DNA of 22,764 bases from a virus. The number at the start of each line of letters is the position of its first letter. The first letter of the stretch is position 1. Shown one piece after another: positions 21,001 to 22,764 of the stretch. The stretch lies in the IMG/VR virus record IMGVR_UViG_3300042881_002704, positions 1-22,764 of that record. One strand, given 5' to 3'. Position numbers and translations under genes: made by a program. The notes beneath the pieces are model-generated. The model searched no databases. It worked only from the letters and a program-made list of their open reading frames with translations, and was not told the DNA's origin.

Positions 21001-22764
21001 CTTGTCGGCTCGAGCGCGCTAACCGCCACGATCAACGCGACGACGGGCGCCTACTCGGCGACCGCGATGACGGCGGACGTCGGCACGGCGACCTTCCGCG
21101 CGAGCTACGGCGGCGTGACCGTCGACAAGGTTTTCAGCGTCACCAAGGCGCGCGCGGGCGTGAACGGGACGAACGGGACCAATGGCTCGAACGGCAGCAA
21201 CGGGACGAATGCCGTCTCGATCTCGCTCTCGCGCGACGCGGTGCAGCTGTTCGCCTTCGCCGAGGGGACGGTCCCGTCGTTCGCGGATGCGGTCGGCACG
21301 GTCACGGTGCGCGACGGCGCGACCGACGTCACGGCGTCGGCGACGCTCTCGGCGGTGCAGGGCTCGGGCGTCACCGGCACGGTGAACACCGCGACGAACA
21401 CGCCGGTCAACGGTCAGCCGAAGGGCTACTACCGCGTTACCGCGATGACCGGCGACACCGGCACGCTTACGCTCTCGGCGGTCTACGGCGGCGTGACCTA
21501 TCAGGCGACCTTCACGCTCGCCAAGAATAAAACCGGCTACGAGATCGTCGCCGCGCTCCCGAGCACGAATCTCTTCGAGGGTCGGATGGTGTACCTCACC
21601 ACCGACGATAAGCTCTATCGCTACACCGGCGCGGCGTGGACGGCCGCGATTCCGGCGGCGGACATTTCCGGGCAGATCGCGGATTCGCAGATCGCGGGCG
21701 TCGGCGCGGGCAAGGTTACGGGGCAGCTGACAAACGCGCAGATCGCCGACCTCGCGGCGGCGAAAGTGACCGGCCAGCTCGCCGACTCGCAGCTCGCCGC
21801 TATCGGTGCGGCCAAGGTGACGGGCCAGCTGACCAACGCGCAGATCGCGGACATCGCGGCGGCGAAAGTCACCGGTCAAGTCGTCGCGTCGCAGTTAAAT
21901 GTCGGCGTCGGCGGCGGGAACCTTCTCGGAAACGCGGCCTTCCGCGCGCACGCGGGCGGCTATCCGACTGGGTGGGGCCTCTACAACAACGGCGCTCATT
22001 CGGTTACGCCGAGCATCAATTCCGGCGGATTGTTCGGCGGCAACTTCTTCCGCCTGACCGCGAACGAAACCGTCGGAAACACTTTCGGCCTCTACACCGC
22101 GAACAATATCGGCGTACCGGGCGCCGGCGTGGATTCGTGGACGCCCGGTCTAACCTATGTGATTTCGTTTTGGGCGCGCTCAAACGGCGCCGGCGCGGTT
22201 GGCCGGACCATGCAGGGCCTCTACTCGAACATGGGGTGGAACGCGGCAACTCAGCTCGCCAACCCCCCGCTCGTCAATGGCGTCTGGCAGCGTTACTCCT
22301 GGCGCGTGCAGCCGGCCGATAACAGCCACACGCCGGTCGGCTCGCTTTACATCTCTTTTGAGCCGGGCGGGAACGGTTTCAATTTTCTATTCTCGGGCGC
22401 GTCCATCGACATCTGCGCGCCGCAGGTTGAGCAGGGCGAGCTCCCGTCCGGCTTCTCGCCGCGACCGGAGGAGATCCTGCCGGGGACCATCACCGGGACC
22501 GAGATCTCGGACAACGCGATCACCACGCCGAAGCTGGTGGCGGGCGCGGTCGTGGCGGGGAAGATTGCTGCGGATGCGGTCGGCGCGAACGAGATCGTGG
22601 CCAACGCGGTCACGGCCGCGAAGATTGCGGCCGGTGCAGTCGTCGCCGGGAAGATCGCGGCTGATGCGGTGACGGCGAACGAGATCGCCGCGAACGCGAT
22701 CACGGCCGCGAAGATTGCCGCCGGCGCAGTCGTCGCCGGGAAGATCGCGGCCGATGCGGTTACC
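18007..22764 (+). CDS. Giant tail-tip hub plus central fibre protein (J-like), 3' end outside window
   Basis: The frame from ATG 18007 is open without a stop through base 22764: 1,586 codons, with the end beyond the window. Residues 1 to about 506 look like a tail hub/tip domain with a small inserted module (LSATDTTVTVSSTAGF, then GYIKIRDEVIRYTGKT and FTGCARGVLGT, about 159-225). About 537-830 is a strand and Gly-rich region (GTGGGPGGKITSGGK). About 855-945 is a fibronectin type III-like domain (PAPSGLTAVAQDGFVLVSW). Ig-like strands and a collagen-like NGTNGTNGSNG stretch (about 1051-1066) follow. About 1179-1213 is GRMVYLTTDDKLYRYTGAAW, then 17-residue repeats, a jelly-roll-like domain (1298-1482) and 30-residue repeats. 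This is the usual order in J-type host-specificity proteins. The likely role is host recognition and tail-tip structure. Confidence 0.85.
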   Translation, partial: MRTDPAAFNELNSASVKEPRFVVRINFSTPILITSHTGITGLSGAVIDGALIEPSIVSQRLNPIEGRSEIGSASFQVADLAGTLTDEIRSRLGAAAGLRDKQVEFFLGYAGLAFADFVRVGTQRVTEATFDKGRYQISCADIQRSAKKDIFELAETTLAQSLSATDTTVTVSSTAGFTTVFHGPTYTDAANATVGYIKIRDEVIRYTGKTATTFTGCARGVLGTIAAAYDVDAATPATRREKVTEHVYLELPAVKIAYAILTGQLYGDAATLPAAWHLGIDTSLIRTSDFIGIGGDLWDGANAGVVIRFEGLKKTDGKKFLEEEICRLLGVFMPVYADGAWGLRRAARVLSDAATVATLDESNSVQVGELVHDMGELHNVFRIFWNWNGSDYTRTTALIDASSAAAHGKADPLDLKFKGLYGGRATDSLLYQLVDALRDRYAAPPERLSVTALHSLNRLEVGDVVRVRYASVRDYSGAGASIDRAFEIQNLSVNHKTGAVQLELFGSTSPASALSPTTATTALPNAFYTATGTALSTVATITAGVMATGSYTLTGGSSLTASGSIWYHDGDLTIPQGCTLNISGNVQLRVRGYLTVNGTINGVGGGLAGVADNTSPTVQLTGNPGWVGNSRGLDGIDAAQDYANGNARLQTVPVPVTQGKHAAFPYLEVTVSGNTLTGLPTDLRGTGGGPGGKITSGGKATFRAAGGAGAAGGAGLCTISRGFSTGASATINLSGNSPTAPSLHGPLPNMYYPGAGGAGGPGSILLLLDGSAVSAPDLTNRFIANTGTVPQPAQVSGKLTFLDNEPYHRYSDNEDPWAGYPDPAVISGRSLAGSAQRIQFIPAPETATADPVAAPPAPSGLTAVAQDGFVLVSWTLPADPASYDAVELHASTSNDRAAAVKVFDGRASDFKHVTGDTSARFYWARSRRDRAVSAWHPATTTSAATAAARPPTVTGYLTNEAVAVAADSAGTVASFAGASGSFKVLAGAVDVTTSATFALVGSSALTATINATTGAYSATAMTADVGTATFRASYGGVTVDKVFSVTKARAGVNGTNGTNGSNGSNGTNAVSISLSRDAVQLFAFAEGTVPSFADAVGTVTVRDGATDVTASATLSAVQGSGVTGTVNTATNTPVNGQPKGYYRVTAMTGDTGTLTLSAVYGGVTYQATFTLAKNKTGYEIVAALPSTNLFEGRMVYLTTDDKLYRYTGAAWTAAIPAADISGQIADSQIAGVGAGKVTGQLTNAQIADLAAAKVTGQLADSQLAAIGAAKVTGQLTNAQIADIAAAKVTGQVVASQLNVGVGGGNLLGNAAFRAHAGGYPTGWGLYNNGAHSVTPSINSGGLFGGNFFRLTANETVGNTFGLYTANNIGVPGAGVDSWTPGLTYVISFWARSNGAGAVGRTMQGLYSNMGWNAATQLANPPLVNGVWQRYSWRVQPADNSHTPVGSLYISFEPGGNGFNFLFSGASIDICAPQVEQGELPSGFSPRPEEILPGTITGTEISDNAITTPKLVAGAVVAGKIAADAVGANEIVANAVTAAKIAAGAVVAGKIAADAVTANEIAANAITAAKIAAGAVVAGKIAADAVT
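21661..21882 (+). repeat. 51-bp (17-residue) tandem repeats in the fibre gene
   Basis: Units start at 21661, 21712, 21763, 21814 and 21865 (partial). The protein pattern is KVTGQLTNAQIADLAAA, and units two and four are almost identical in protein and alternate with KVTGQLADSQLAAIGAA and the diverged first unit. Such repeats generally form a trimeric triple-beta or coiled fibre shaft between adhesin domains. They are seen in-frame and keep the reading frame when gained or lost. Confidence 0.75.
22543..22764 (+). repeat. 90-bp (30-residue) tandem repeats at the window edge
   Basis: Two full units (22543-22632, 22633-22722) and the start of a third (22723-22764) encode GAVVAGKIAADAVTANEIAA followed by NAITAAKIAA, with only a few changes. 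The units are nearly the same at the DNA level, so the copy number may vary by slippage or recombination. The array continues past the right edge; its true number is not visible. The sequence type is the repetitive fibre shaft of lambda-like J proteins. Confidence 0.8.

Noticed and set aside
22543-22764. CRISPR-like array
   Set aside because: The repeats are in-frame coding units of 90 bp without unique spacers.
18007-22764. Diversity-generating retroelement target in the tail fibre
   Set aside because: No reverse transcriptase gene or paired template repeat is visible in the window; the fibre repeats are simple tandem units.

Overview
The window is a contiguous block of a GC-rich (about two-thirds G+C by eye), tailed siphovirus-type phage or prophage of the HK97/lambda-like class. 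Every credible gene lies on the + strand, mostly joined by ATGA, GTGA or TGATG junctions. No host gene, integrase, tRNA or attachment site is visible, so free phage versus prophage cannot be decided. The GC-rich codon usage and the family resemblances (phiE125 gp8-type connector, RusA, DUF4035) fit a high-GC proteobacterial host such as Burkholderia, Pseudomonas or Xanthomonas relatives, but this is inference.

Region 1 (1-2918) is the end of an early/replication operon: a replication initiator cut by the left edge and carrying an origin-like repeat cluster in its linker, a probable helicase-loader/P-type protein, SSB, a 45-residue membrane peptide, RusA resolvase, two small unknowns, and a helix-turn-helix protein in the position of a late regulator (Q-like). 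A rho-independent terminator follows at 2975-3006.

Region 2 (3018-6827) is a cassette of beta-rich, probably virion-surface proteins: a 135-residue protein, a 62-residue protein, a 711-residue protein, a 270-residue protein built of eight 21-23-residue repeats, and a fibre-tail-adaptor-like protein. It lies before, not after, the packaging genes. An HNH endonuclease (6827-7186), a purine-rich non-coding stretch that is the best cos candidate (7187-7286), and the P27-type small and HK97-type large terminase subunits follow. If cos is there, the cassette is at the right end of the packaged chromosome and the terminase at its left end.

Region 3 (9389-14632) is a textbook HK97 head and neck module: portal, S78 prohead protease, major capsid protein that keeps the residues used for HK97 covalent cross-linking, small post-capsid protein, phiE125 gp8-type connector, head-closure protein, gp10-like protein and tail-completion protein.

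Region 4 (14699-22764) is the tail: tube protein, the gpG/gpGT assembly-chaperone pair with a well-formed programmed -1 frameshift site (G-GGA-AAT followed 4 nt later by a 16-bp hairpin), a short tape measure, a 140-residue minor/distal tail protein, and a very large tail-tip/central-fibre gene open for 1,586 codons and running off the right edge. Intrinsic terminators before the fibre cassette, after the capsid gene and before the tube gene suggest that late transcription is either antiterminated or deliberately graded. I see no convincing new defence or mobile system. The most interesting signals are the origin-like cluster, the frameshift element, the composite tail-tip protein and the repeat protein.
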